The translations under genes and the position numbers were made by a program. Shown piece after piece: positions 36,034 to 44,803 of a stretch of DNA of 64,000 bases. Location: positions 62,001 through 126,000 of the forward strand of contig NZ_FQZS01000008.1 of assembly GCF_900142105.1 (NCBI RefSeq), in the 5' to 3' direction. The DNA comes from Lutispora thermophila DSM 19022. Its GTDB lineage: Bacteria > Bacillota > Clostridia > Lutisporales > Lutisporaceae. The notes under the pieces were generated by a model that saw only the letters and a program-made list of their open reading frames with translations, had not been told where the DNA came from and did no database searches. Position 1 is the first letter of the stretch; the number at the start of each line of letters is the position of its first letter.

Positions 36034-37335
36034 ATGAAAAAATACATGGCAGTTAAATCGAAGTTTTGGATTGGACATGCTGTAGCAGTTATTTGGACTA
36101 CTTTCTCCATAATTGTATCTCTACATTGGATTTCTGATTTGGGTCAACTGGTATCACTGCCTGTTGCTGTTTTTATTATTGCTGGAATAAGCTATCTGCC
36201 TGGCTATATAAATGCTTTTATGGTTGTAAGCCTGCTTTTGGACCGGCAGCCTTCCTTTAAGGTATCTGATCCGGATATTCCAATAACAATAATAATTGCA
36301 TGCCATAATGAGAAGGAAAATATAGGTTCTGCTCTTGAATATATTAAGCAGCAGGATTATGGGGGAATAATAAAAGTTATAGTGGTTGACAATAATTCCA
36401 GCGATGAAACTGCAAAAATAGCAATGGAATTTGCAGAAAAGCTTTCATTGCCGATACAGATTCTCAGAGAATCTAAACCAGGGAAGAATCATGCATTGAA
36501 TAAAGCATTGGATTATGTTGATACAGAATATGTGATAACTTTGGATGCAGATACTATACTTCACAAATCTGCAGTAAGATATCTGGTATCAAGGATAAAA
36601 TCAGCCCCCAAGGGAGTCTGTGCTGTGGCGGGAGCTGTTTTGGTGAGAAACAGCCGTCAGAATTTTATAGCCAGGATACAAGAATGGGATTATTTTTTAG
36701 GCATCGCCAGCATAAAAAGACTTCAAGGGCTATATCAGGGTACCTTGGTAGCCCAGGGTGCCTTCTCGTTGTATGAAACCAGAGTAATCAAGGCGTTGAA
36801 TGGCTGGCCTGACGCCATAGGAGAAGATATTGTTCTTACATGGAACTTTTTAAAGAACAATTCAATGGTATATTTCGAACCATTGGCAGTGGCTTTTACA
36901 GAAGTGCCTGTTACTCTGAAACACCTGTCCAGGCAAAGAAGCCGTTGGGCCAGAGGAATGATAGAGGCTTTGAAACTGATTAAACCATGGAAACAGCCAA
37001 TAATGTATGTAAAATACATGACAGGTATAAACTTTATAATGCCCTATCTTGATTTCATATACACCTTTTGTTGGATCCCAGGGCTTGTTTTGGCTTTCTT
37101 CGGCAAGTTTTGGATAGTTGGGCCCTATACTTTATTTGTTCTTCCCCTGTGTATGATACAAAATGGCATATTGTATAATTATCAAAAAAGAGTTTTTAAA
37201 AGGCTTGGTCTTAAGATAAGGAAGAACAAGTTAGGTTTTGTATTCTATGTATTATTCTATCAAATGCTTATGAGTCCCATGTCCATACTAGGCTACATTC
37301 AGGAAATATTAAATCTGAGCCGAGTATGGAAATAA
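36034..37335 (+). CDS. Membrane glycosyltransferase, family 2 (processive type)
   Basis: 433 residues. Two N-terminal membrane helices precede a GT-A domain: ITIIIACHNEKENIGSAL, VVDNNSSDETAK, the DxD motif LDADTILHKSA, the base in GEDIVLTWNF, and QRSRWARGM (QxxRW). Three or four membrane helices follow. The QxxRW motif and layout fit chain-making enzymes such as hyaluronan, poly-N-acetylglucosamine or cellulose synthases. No partner genes for export or deacetylation adjoin, so the polymer is unknown. It stands alone. Confidence 0.88.
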   Translation: MKKYMAVKSKFWIGHAVAVIWTTFSIIVSLHWISDLGQLVSLPVAVFIIAGISYLPGYINAFMVVSLLLDRQPSFKVSDPDIPITIIIACHNEKENIGSALEYIKQQDYGGIIKVIVVDNNSSDETAKIAMEFAEKLSLPIQILRESKPGKNHALNKALDYVDTEYVITLDADTILHKSAVRYLVSRIKSAPKGVCAVAGAVLVRNSRQNFIARIQEWDYFLGIASIKRLQGLYQGTLVAQGAFSLYETRVIKALNGWPDAIGEDIVLTWNFLKNNSMVYFEPLAVAFTEVPVTLKHLSRQRSRWARGMIEALKLIKPWKQPIMYVKYMTGINFIMPYLDFIYTFCWIPGLVLAFFGKFWIVGPYTLFVLPLCMIQNGILYNYQKRVFKRLGLKIRKNKLGFVFYVLFYQMLMSPMSILGYIQEILNLSRVWK

Positions 37336-37460
37336 ACAAAAAGTTTAGGAATTATTTATGCATTGATGCTTGAAATGAAGAAGCAAAAGTGATAATATTT
37401 ATGCAACAGCTGACTGCGGATTATATTAAATCTGTATATAAAGGAAAAGGGGTCCTTACT

Positions 37461-37529
37461 ATGATTTATGCAGTTGTAGCAAAACTTAATAACCACATAC
37501 ACCATCATAGGAAGGGTGCTTGCAGCTGA
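37461..37529 (+). CDS. Putative histidine-rich leader peptide of hisS
   Basis: A 22-codon reading frame from ATG 37461 to TGA 37527-37529. Its codons 10-16 read Asn-Asn-His-Ile-His-His-His, with four His codons within five (CAC ATA CAC CAT CAT, 37494-37508). A GGAAAAGGGG ribosome site stands eight bases before the ATG. It lies directly before a set of mutually exclusive stems and the histidyl-tRNA synthetase gene. Charged tRNA-His supply would set how far a ribosome gets. The product itself is probably only a sensing device. Too short for ordinary gene calling. Confidence 0.72.
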   Translation: MIYAVVAKLNNHIHHHRKGACS

Positions 37530-37632
37530 GAATCAATTCGCAGGTGCAAGCACTGGTTGTGCTTGCACCTGCGATGGTGTAGATATGATGAGAGCCATGC
37601 AGGTTAAAAATCTGTATGGCTCTTAATTTTTT
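37516..37632 (+). promoter_or_regulatory. Attenuator of hisS: alternative stems and intrinsic terminator
   Basis: Segment A (37516-37524, GTGCTTGCA) is repeated as the start of segment C (37559-37572). Segment B (37540-37553) can pair with A (9 bp) or perfectly with C (14 bp). C with the next bases (ACCTGC, bulged G, ATGG; 37567-37577) can pair with CCATGCAGGT (37595-37604), which is the left arm of the terminator. The terminator is AGAGCCATGCAG (37591-37602) with CTGTATGGCTCT (37612-37623), then T run 37627-37632. Stall at His frees A, so A-B forms and C blocks the terminator; a ribosome at the stop codon covers A, so B-C forms and transcription ends. Confidence 0.72.
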
Positions 37633-37659
37633 ATGAAAATATTCTGAGGAGGGAAAAGT

Positions 37660-38958
37660 ATGGAACTAAAACTAAGAAACCTTAAGGGAACCAAAGATTA
37701 TTTGCCGGAAGAGCAATATATTCGAAACAAGATAAGAAAGACTTTAGAGAATACCTTTGAGAAATATGGTTATCTGCCGCTGGAGACTCCTATTCTCAAC
37801 TACTATGATGTGATGGCGTCAAAATATGCGGGAGGGGCAGAAATACTCAAGGAAGTATACAAATTGTCAGACCAGGGAGGTAGAGAAATTGCTCTCCGCT
37901 ATGACCTTACAGTTCCTTTTGCAAAGGTAGTAGGAATGAATCCCAACCTAAGACTACCATTTAAAAGGTATGAGATAGGGAAAGTTTTCAGGGACGGTCC
38001 GGTGAAAACAGGCAGAAACCGTGAATTTACCCAATGCGATGTGGATATGGTAGGGGTTAAATCTGTCATGGCAGAAGCGGAGTATATTGCCATGGCAGTA
38101 GAAGTTTTTGACAAGCTTGGCTTGGATGTTTATGTTTCATATAATAATCGCAAGCTTCTGTCAGGAATAATCATGAGCGCTGATGTGGAGGAGACAAGGG
38201 TAAATGATGTGATACTATCCTTGGATAAGATTGAGAAGATTGGAGAGGATGGAGTCTGTCAGGAACTCATAGAAAAGGGTATTGACGATGAAGTTATAGA
38301 CAATCTGCTTTCTATATTGAAGCTGGGAACTGATAATCCTCTGAAATATTTCAAAAACAACTGCAGCAATGAAGCAATGGCTGAAGGTGTTAAAGAATTG
38401 GAGGAGCTTGGAGCCTATCTTGATGCTATGGGCATAACATCAAAGACAAGATTGAATCCTTTTCTGGCAAGGGGCTTGGATATTTATACCGGTACAGTAT
38501 TTGAGATATTTCTCAGTGACGGAAGCATAACCTCCAGCCTCGGGGGTGGCGGAAGGTATGATCGCATAATTGGAGGATTTCTGAACAATGGCATTGAATA
38601 TCCAGCAGTAGGCATATCCTTTGGCCTTGATGTCATTTATACTGCTATGTCAATGCAAAACAAAGAAAATTTCAAATCACCCATTGACTTTTATCTCATA
38701 CCCATGGGAACTGAAATAGAGACAATGAAACTGGCCCAGAAGCTCAGGACAAATGGATTTTATGTAGATGTTGAGATGACAGGCAGGAAGCTTAGAAAGA
38801 GCCTTGATTATGCCAATAAAGAGCGAATTCCTTATGTAATCATCATGGGAGAAGAGGAAATAAAAGCCCAAACCGTTAAGTTGAAGAATATGGGAAGCGG
38901 TGAAGAGGAAACAATAGCTGTAGAAGAATTGATAGATTACCTGAAGAGCAAAATATGA
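37660..38958 (+). CDS. hisS: Histidyl-tRNA synthetase
   Basis: 432 residues, class II synthetase. KGTKDYLPEEQYIR at the start, motif 2 in EIALRYDLTVPFAKVV and KRYEIGKVFRDGP, the HisRS-specific LARGLDIYTGTVFEIF, and motif 3 GGGGRYDRIIGGF are all present. The C-terminal anticodon-binding domain (DFYLIPMGTE onward) is complete, so it is a true synthetase and not HisZ. RBS GAGGAGGG. Regulation appears to be by the leader peptide attenuator upstream; no T-box core (TGGTACCGCG) is present. Confidence 0.96.
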   Translation: MELKLRNLKGTKDYLPEEQYIRNKIRKTLENTFEKYGYLPLETPILNYYDVMASKYAGGAEILKEVYKLSDQGGREIALRYDLTVPFAKVVGMNPNLRLPFKRYEIGKVFRDGPVKTGRNREFTQCDVDMVGVKSVMAEAEYIAMAVEVFDKLGLDVYVSYNNRKLLSGIIMSADVEETRVNDVILSLDKIEKIGEDGVCQELIEKGIDDEVIDNLLSILKLGTDNPLKYFKNNCSNEAMAEGVKELEELGAYLDAMGITSKTRLNPFLARGLDIYTGTVFEIFLSDGSITSSLGGGGRYDRIIGGFLNNGIEYPAVGISFGLDVIYTAMSMQNKENFKSPIDFYLIPMGTEIETMKLAQKLRTNGFYVDVEMTGRKLRKSLDYANKERIPYVIIMGEEEIKAQTVKLKNMGSGEEETIAVEELIDYLKSKI

Positions 38959-39025
38959 GACATCGGGGACGGTTTTTTCTGTTTCATTTTCAAAATGAGC
39001 AGGAAGAACCGTCATCGATGTCTCA
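38956..39025. repeat. Long imperfect palindrome, copy 1
   Basis: TGAGACATCG (38956-38965) pairs with CGATGTCTCA (39016-39025); inside, GACGGTT (38968-38974) pairs with AACCGTC (39007-39013) and CATTTT with AAAATG. It includes the hisS stop codon and may serve as a terminator for both hisS and the convergent chemoreceptor. Related shorter forms occur at 40755-40785 and 26014-26065. Confidence 0.7.
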
Positions 39026-39036
39026 CTACCGGTATT

Positions 39037-40641
39037 TTAACAACTTAAATTAATATCTGCAAACACTATGCCATTTATTTGCCCCTCTGAATATATAGGG
39101 GTAGATACTGTGATATTGTAGTTATAAGTTATAGTGGATATGTACTCTTTACTTACATACTGCTTGCCTTTTATAGCTTCTTGGAAATAGGGGCGGGAAG
39201 AGCATTGTCTATCTAACTCGGTGTCTGGAATATCTATGCTGGAATCGGTAATCCAACCATTTTTATTGACCACTGCAATGAATTCAACATATTTAAGGGA
39301 GCATTGCTTTTCCATAAGATAATCTTGCAATTCTTTTCCACTAAGATTTTTTACTTCAGCAGATTGAGCTATTTCTTCAATCAATTTCTTAGTGGTGTCA
39401 ATCTTGCTTTGTATTTCATCAGTAATCTTAAAGCCTGCAGCAAAGTTCTCTATTATGTTATTGCCTCGCTGGATTGCATTATTAAGAGTATTAATAGAAT
39501 TATACATGGTTTCTATTATTGATAATTGCTCTTGAGTTGATGCTGTAATTTCTTCGGAGATTGCAGCATTTTGCTGTGCGGTTTCATTTATCGATTCTAT
39601 TTCGTCTCTAATATTAACTATGCTCTCTTTTTGCTCTGCAGTCAGCTTTACAATTGCCTCTGCAGCTTTCATATTTTCATTTACGGCTTCATTTATTGCA
39701 TCTGACTGATCAAGAGCTTTATTGGCAAATGCGACATTGTTTTTTATTACATGGGTTTGAACTTCTAGATTTGAGGTTAATGCATCTATTTTTCCTATTA
39801 TGGCATCAATCAATCCTTTTATCTTTTTTGCATATGATGATGAATCATCTGCAAGCTTGCTTATTTCACCTGCTACTACGGCAAAACCCATTCCTGTTTC
39901 GCCGGCTCTTGCTGCTTCTATGGATGCATTCAAAGCTAAAAGGTGAGTTTGAGAAGCTATGGCTTCTACGGCTTCCGTAATGGTTGATATCTGCCTTATG
40001 GATTTATCCAACTCTTTCATATCATTAACTACTTTGTCATTGTAGTCTTTAATCTCTCCTACTTTACTAAATGCTTCACGAAGAATATCGAAGCTTTCTT
40101 CCACAATGTTTCTTGAGTCTCTGGCTACTTTTAGAGATAGGTCCGCATTTCTAAAAATCTCTTGTACATTATTAGTGAATGATTCCATGCTATCATTGAC
40201 TCTTTGTATAGATGCAGCTTGGTCATATACTGCCTGAGAGATGTTTTGGGTTGTAGAAGCTATCTCACTTGCTGCGATTTTCAAGTTTTCCGAATGTGTC
40301 TTAATGGATTTGGATTCTTTATTCGTTATTTCAGAAGAATTACAATATTCTCCCAGCAAATGTCTGGTTTTTACTAAATACTCATTTATCTTGTCAGCAA
40401 GTTCATTAATAATTTTTATTCTGGATTTTTTGATATTTATGTTAAGCTGCCCATTGACAATCTCAGTCAAATTTCTATGTATAAATTTAATAGATCTGTT
40501 TATTGTAAAAATAGAAATCATTTTTGATAGAATCAATGCAGCAATAAAAACTGTCAAATAAATGATATTATTTCTAATAGCTATGGCAGCAAAACCTAAT
40601 ACAATACTAAATCCCATATAGATCCACATTAACTTATCCAT
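39037..40641 (-). CDS. Chemoreceptor with an unusual C-terminal PDC-like sensor domain
   Basis: 534 residues from ATG 40641 after GGGGGTAATAGT. Two N-terminal membrane helices with almost no periplasmic part are followed by a methyl-accepting coiled coil with tip [20 protein letters not shown] and [20 protein letters not shown]. After the coiled coil there are about 110 more residues: [35 protein letters not shown] and [20 protein letters not shown]. That is the pattern of a PDC/Cache sensor module, normally extracellular and N-terminal. Here it would be inside the cell. The ligand is unknown. Confidence 0.85.
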   Translation of the reverse strand: MDKLMWIYMGFSIVLGFAAIAIRNNIIYLTVFIAALILSKMISIFTINRSIKFIHRNLTEIVNGQLNINIKKSRIKIINELADKINEYLVKTRHLLGEYCNSSEITNKESKSIKTHSENLKIAASEIASTTQNISQAVYDQAASIQRVNDSMESFTNNVQEIFRNADLSLKVARDSRNIVEESFDILREAFSKVGEIKDYNDKVVNDMKELDKSIRQISTITEAVEAIASQTHLLALNASIEAARAGETGMGFAVVAGEISKLADDSSSYAKKIKGLIDAIIGKIDALTSNLEVQTHVIKNNVAFANKALDQSDAINEAVNENMKAAEAIVKLTAEQKESIVNIRDEIESINETAQQNAAISEEITASTQEQLSIIETMYNSINTLNNAIQRGNNIIENFAAGFKITDEIQSKIDTTKKLIEEIAQSAEVKNLSGKELQDYLMEKQCSLKYVEFIAVVNKNGWITDSSIDIPDTELDRQCSSRPYFQEAIKGKQYVSKEYISTITYNYNITVSTPIYSEGQINGIVFADINLSC

Positions 40642-40754
40642 ACTATTACCCCCAAAAATGAAAACTCGATAAAAATATAACAATGATAGATAAATATGTC
40701 AATGTTTAGTATGCGGAGATAAATTAGTTTAGATATCAAATAATTGGTATAATC

Positions 40755-40785
40755 TGAGACATGGGGAACGGTTCTCAGTGTCTCA
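40755..40785. repeat. Short palindrome, copy 2 of the 38956 family
   Basis: TGAGACA (40755-40761), GGGGAACGGTTCT and TGTCTCA (40779-40785): the ends and GGGGA-CGGTT core match the 38956 element with its centre missing. It lies between the chemoreceptor and carbonic anhydrase promoters. Confidence 0.55.
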
Positions 40786-40859
40786 TGATGATTAATATTG
40801 GAATGAAGCGAACATATATGTTATATTTAAAATGTAAATATGCATTATAGGAGGTACAT

Positions 40860-41360
40860 ATGGTTATACAATATAAAGAACATAAACCGGATATTCATGA
40901 AAGCTGCTTTATAGCGGAAAATGCTACAGTAATAGGCAGAGTGAAGATAAATAAGAACTCCAGCATATGGTTTGGAACAGTCGTAAGAGGAGACACCAGT
41001 GATATAACTATAGGAGAGAATACAAATATACAGGATAATTGCACAATTCATGTTAACTATGGTCAACCTACAGTAATCGGAGACAATGTTACTGTGGGGC
41101 ATGGAGCCATAATACATGCTTGCACCATAGGCAACAATGTTCTTGTTGGAATGGGAGCCACTGTGTTAGATGGAGCTGAAATTGGTGATAATGTGATAAT
41201 AGGAGCAGGAGCTTTGGTTCCTCCAAATAAGAAAATACCTTCCAACTCAATGGTTATGGGAATGCCTGCTAAAATAATCAGAGAGCTGAATGAAGAAGAC
41301 AGAGCCGGTATTACAGCTTCTGCACAGCACTATGTGGAATTGGCAAGGGACTATAAATAG
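40860..41360 (+). CDS. Gamma-class carbonic anhydrase family protein
   Basis: 166 residues forming a left-handed beta-helix of hexapeptide repeats (ENATVIGRVKINKNSSIWFG and on). The metal ligands are in NCTIHVNYGQPT and VGHGAIIHACTIG, one His from the first and two from the second, forming the trimer-interface zinc/iron site. VVRGDTSDITIG and NIQDNCTIH are the family signature. The group includes active carbonic anhydrases and related acyltransferase-like proteins; activity cannot be judged from sequence alone. Start ATG follows GGAGGT. Single gene. Confidence 0.9.
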   Translation: MVIQYKEHKPDIHESCFIAENATVIGRVKINKNSSIWFGTVVRGDTSDITIGENTNIQDNCTIHVNYGQPTVIGDNVTVGHGAIIHACTIGNNVLVGMGATVLDGAEIGDNVIIGAGALVPPNKKIPSNSMVMGMPAKIIRELNEEDRAGITASAQHYVELARDYK

Positions 41361-41823
41361 ACTGCAAAATCATTATATAATTTCAGATATGATTAATTGA
41401 CTATTGATTTCAAGGGGCTTTGCTATGGATCAAAACAATGTTGTGAAACTAACTAGGGAACGGTCAGAGGATGGATAACCTCCATGGAAAACTTAAGAGG
41501 TTAGGTATTAAATGTGATGATAAAGATTAATAAAGTATCATGCTCTTTACATAATTAACACCATAGGACAAACATTGTACCAAAATGCGTACTTTGGTCG
41601 TTTTTTATAATGCTAGGAAAGTATAAATCTTAGTTTATACTTTACGTATAAGCATTTCAAGAAAGGTTTCCTTGCTCCATGGCATACCATCAGACAAAGT
41701 TGTGGATATGAAAAGGACTCAAAGGAATAAGTATATTCTTATTGGTTAAGAAGCAAAAATTAAGAAATAAAAGGATATATTATATTTAGAGATGTATATC
41801 CTTTTATTTCTATATCTTTTTTA
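41361..41823. other. Gene-free 463-base region with a repeat element and two hairpins
   Basis: No supported gene. CCAAA...CTTTGG and a T run near 41580-41607 look like a terminator on the plus strand. 41614-41674 is copy 2 of the dispersed element at 7381, with stem AAAGTATAAA/TTTATACTTT and end TTTCAAGAAAGGTTTCCTTG. At 41764-41810 a 16-bp inverted repeat (GAAATAAAAGGATATA) is the likely terminator of the minus-strand reductase operon. Confidence 0.6.
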
Positions 41824-43509
41824 TTAAATTGATTTACCGCAGGGCAGACAGCTTTCATAAGTTGCTTTTTCCTGCTTCTTGTCGATTTCTGAAGCACTGT
41901 AAAGCCGATAACCACCGGATAGATTAAGAGTGTCATATCCATTTTGGTCCAAAATCCTTTGGGCAATATAACCTCTTAACCCAATCTGACATATTATATA
42001 AATTTTCTTGCTTTTGTCCAGTTCAGTTAAACGTTCCCTTAATTCATCAAGAGGAATATGGAAAGAACCTTCAATATGTCCCTTGGCAAATTCCTCGTCG
42101 ATACGAACATCCAATATGATTGCATCCTTTGGAATGGAAGGAACATCTTCGATATAGAAAGGTTTCATCTTTCCTTCCAGCACATTCCCTGCCACATATC
42201 CTGCCATGTTTACCGGGTCCTTGGCTGAAGAAAATGGCGGAGCATAAGCAAGTTCCATCTCCTGAAGGTCATAAACGGTTAATCCGAAACGGACTGCATT
42301 TGCCAGGGTATCTATTCGTTTATCCACGCCCTGGTATCCTACTATCTGGGCACCTAGAATTTTCCCGTTATCTGGGGCAAAAAGCAGTTTTATAGACATC
42401 ATTTGACTGTCGGGATAGTATGTGGCGTGGGAGGCAGAATAGGTGAATATTTTTTTATAAGAAATTCCGTTGCGTATTAGAGATTCTTCTTTCTCTCCTG
42501 TGACTGCAACAGTCATTTCAAATAGTTTCATGATGGAAGTGCCTTGACTGCCCTTATAGCCTATTTTTTTGCCACAAATGTTATCGGCAACAATCCTTCC
42601 CTGCTTGTTTGCGGGGGAGGCCAATGGAATTATCACTTGCTTGTTGCTGATAATATTTTTTACACTTACAGCGTCGCCCAAAGCGTAAATATCCGGGGCT
42701 GAGGTCTCCATATATTCATTGACAAGTATTTCCCCTCGTTCACCAAGCTCAATGCCGCTGTTTTTTAAAAATTCAGTTTCTGGAGAAACTCCGACGCTCA
42801 TAATGATCATATCCGCAGGAATTTCCATGCCGTTGTGAAGAATCAACGAAGTGGCTGTACATCCTATAGCTTTGCTATTAAGATAGAGTTTAATTCCTTT
42901 TGTGCGGATATAATTGTGGATGTCATGAGCCACATCCATGTCAATAGGTGCAATCACATGGGATGCAGCTTCCACTATGCTGACATCCAATCCTATTTTA
43001 TATAGATTTTCTGCCATCTCCAGACCTATGAAACCTCCGCCGATTACTACGCAGTTCTTAGGATGATTTTGCTCTACAAAATTTTTGATTGCATAAGTAT
43101 CGGGTATGTTTCTTAGCGTAAATATGTGATTTAGTTCCATATCTTTCATATGAGGTATAATAGGCTTGGCACCTGGAGAAAGTACCAGTTTGTCGTAACT
43201 TTCCACGTAAGTTTCACCTGTTGAATGATTTTTAACAATAACCCTTTTTAAATTGCAGTCAACTGATATTACTTCACTATTCACACGAATGTCTATATTA
43301 AACCGTTTGCTGAATTTTTCAGGTGTTTGAATAATTAGTTTTTTCTTATCGGTTATTACATCTCCTATATAATAGGGTAATCCGCAGTTGGCAAATGATA
43401 TGTATTCGCCTTTTTCAAACAAAATTATATCAGCTTTTTCATCATTTCTCCTTAGACGTGCAGCAGTGCTTGCTCCTCCTGCTACACCTCCGACAATAAG
43501 TATTTTCAT
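41824..43509 (-). CDS. CoA-disulfide reductase / NAD(P)H oxidase-like flavoprotein fused to rhodanese
   Basis: 561 residues. The FAD loop is ILIVGGVAGGASTAARLRR; the single redox cysteine is in SFANCGLPYYIGD (near residue 43), as in CoA-disulfide reductases. An NAD(P)H loop VIGGGFIGLEMAENL and FAD-closing YALGDAV follow. Residues from about 450 form a rhodanese domain with active cysteine in IICQIGLRGYIAQRIL. The tail ESCLPCGKSI adds two cysteines. Such fusions reduce CoA disulfide, CoA-persulfide or polysulfide. Last gene of the sigma-54-controlled unit, 25 bases after the peptidase, suggesting disposal of thiol or sulfane sulfur. Confidence 0.9.
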   Translation of the reverse strand: MKILIVGGVAGGASTAARLRRNDEKADIILFEKGEYISFANCGLPYYIGDVITDKKKLIIQTPEKFSKRFNIDIRVNSEVISVDCNLKRVIVKNHSTGETYVESYDKLVLSPGAKPIIPHMKDMELNHIFTLRNIPDTYAIKNFVEQNHPKNCVVIGGGFIGLEMAENLYKIGLDVSIVEAASHVIAPIDMDVAHDIHNYIRTKGIKLYLNSKAIGCTATSLILHNGMEIPADMIIMSVGVSPETEFLKNSGIELGERGEILVNEYMETSAPDIYALGDAVSVKNIISNKQVIIPLASPANKQGRIVADNICGKKIGYKGSQGTSIMKLFEMTVAVTGEKEESLIRNGISYKKIFTYSASHATYYPDSQMMSIKLLFAPDNGKILGAQIVGYQGVDKRIDTLANAVRFGLTVYDLQEMELAYAPPFSSAKDPVNMAGYVAGNVLEGKMKPFYIEDVPSIPKDAIILDVRIDEEFAKGHIEGSFHIPLDELRERLTELDKSKKIYIICQIGLRGYIAQRILDQNGYDTLNLSGGYRLYSASEIDKKQEKATYESCLPCGKSI

Positions 43510-43534
43510 AGCATTATTCCTCTCCTATTGCATA

Positions 43535-44722
43535 TTAAAGATAGTGTGGAGTCCTGTAGGTTAGAACTTCACATCCCTCTGGGGTAATGAGAATCATGTC
43601 CTCAATGTTGAAGCCACCTATGCCGCTAATGTAGCATGGTACTTCTATACATAAAATCATGCCCGCTTCTAAAGGACGAGTTTCTTTTGCATTGATAAAA
43701 GGCGCTTCAGCAGTTTGTGGTCCCATGCTGATGCTATGTCCAAGATGCCCTCTGTGGTAACAACTGTACTTTTCCTTCACATGATTAAAGCCGATATTAA
43801 AAAGTTCGTTAATTGGAAGACCCGGCTTTGCAGCTTCGATCATTTTTCGCTGACTTTCATAAAGCCTGTCTTTAAGGGCGGAAAGGGCAGGGTGTTTATT
43901 GCCTATTATCCAGGATCTGGAGGTATCGGTGGTATAAAAGTCAAATTCGGCATTTACACCTCCGTCGAATTTAAATATGTCTCCATCCTTTATGATTCTA
44001 TCTGACGGCAAGCAAAGCCTCGAGCTATTAGTTCCTGTATTAAACATACTCCAGGAACTCGGAGTGCAAATACCTGAAGCCATTACATGCTTGCGATATT
44101 CATGGGCAACCTGCTTCTCAGAAGCTCCTATGTTTACAAATTGGCAGGCATGATATAATGCTTCGTCTTGAATACGAGTCAAGGTGCGAAACATCTCGAT
44201 TTCTTCTTCGGTTTTTATGCTCCTGGCTAAGATAAATAGATCGGAAATATTTACAAAGTTTGCTTCAGGAAATTTTTCTCTTAGAATGTTGTAATAATTA
44301 AAGGATAGAAAATCAAGTTCAATTCCGATGGTTTTATTCCCTAGATCCAAATCTTTTACTGTCTTTATAAGAACATCAATGGAGGTTTCAAAGGAGTCGG
44401 GACGCTCCTTTTCCTTAGTGGATACGATTTCTTCCCATTCCCGGACACCTACCCATGTATCATATTTTTTTACTACAAAATCTTGCATTTTTTCCTTTAA
44501 TGCAGGCACTTCGAAATCCATTGCGATTACATGGCTTTTTTCAGAATCAGAATTTGTCATAACTACGGAAGAAAACATGGGTTGACGAGAGACAGTGTGC
44601 TGATGACTGGCAAAGCCTGTTGTATAGTGAAAGTTTTCAGGCGAGGATACGATGGCGCCATCAATTCCGTTTTTTCGCAATAATTCTTTAATTTTATTTT
44701 GCTTAGGTAACAAATAAAACAT
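43535..44722 (-). CDS. M24-family (Xaa-Pro type) metallopeptidase
   Basis: 395 residues. An N-terminal creatinase-like domain (IDGAIVSSPENFHYTTGFAS) is followed by the pita-bread catalytic domain. Metal ligands: two Asp in FKFDGGVNAEFDFYTTDTSR, His in HRGHLGHSISMGPQ, Glu in GMILCIEVPCY and Glu in GFNIEDMILIT. The family includes prolidase, aminopeptidase P, and creatinase. ATG 44722 touches AAAGGGG, so a TTG nine bases inward (44713) may be the true start. It probably cleaves a dipeptide or related amide brought in by the adjacent AbgT transporter. Confidence 0.86.
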   Translation of the reverse strand: MFYLLPKQNKIKELLRKNGIDGAIVSSPENFHYTTGFASHQHTVSRQPMFSSVVMTNSDSEKSHVIAMDFEVPALKEKMQDFVVKKYDTWVGVREWEEIVSTKEKERPDSFETSIDVLIKTVKDLDLGNKTIGIELDFLSFNYYNILREKFPEANFVNISDLFILARSIKTEEEIEMFRTLTRIQDEALYHACQFVNIGASEKQVAHEYRKHVMASGICTPSSWSMFNTGTNSSRLCLPSDRIIKDGDIFKFDGGVNAEFDFYTTDTSRSWIIGNKHPALSALKDRLYESQRKMIEAAKPGLPINELFNIGFNHVKEKYSCYHRGHLGHSISMGPQTAEAPFINAKETRPLEAGMILCIEVPCYISGIGGFNIEDMILITPEGCEVLTYRTPHYL

Positions 44723-44743
44723 CCCCTTTTGAATATTGATTAT

Positions 44744-44778
44744 AGGGAGAATGCATTTATTATCAGGACATTCTCCCT
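44744..44778 (-). promoter_or_regulatory. Intercistronic hairpin between the transporter and peptidase genes
   Basis: AGGGAGAATG (44744-44753) pairs perfectly with CATTCTCCCT (44769-44778). There is no strong T run on the minus strand, so partial termination or mRNA processing that tunes expression of downstream genes is likely. Confidence 0.55.
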
Positions 44779-44803
44779 TTCATTGTATCAATGTATCATA
44801 TGT

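Noticed and set aside
37441-37640. T-box riboswitch for hisS
   Set aside because: The hairpins before hisS suggested it, but the conserved TGGTACCGCG core is absent, while it is plain at ileS. The His-rich leader frame explains the structure better.
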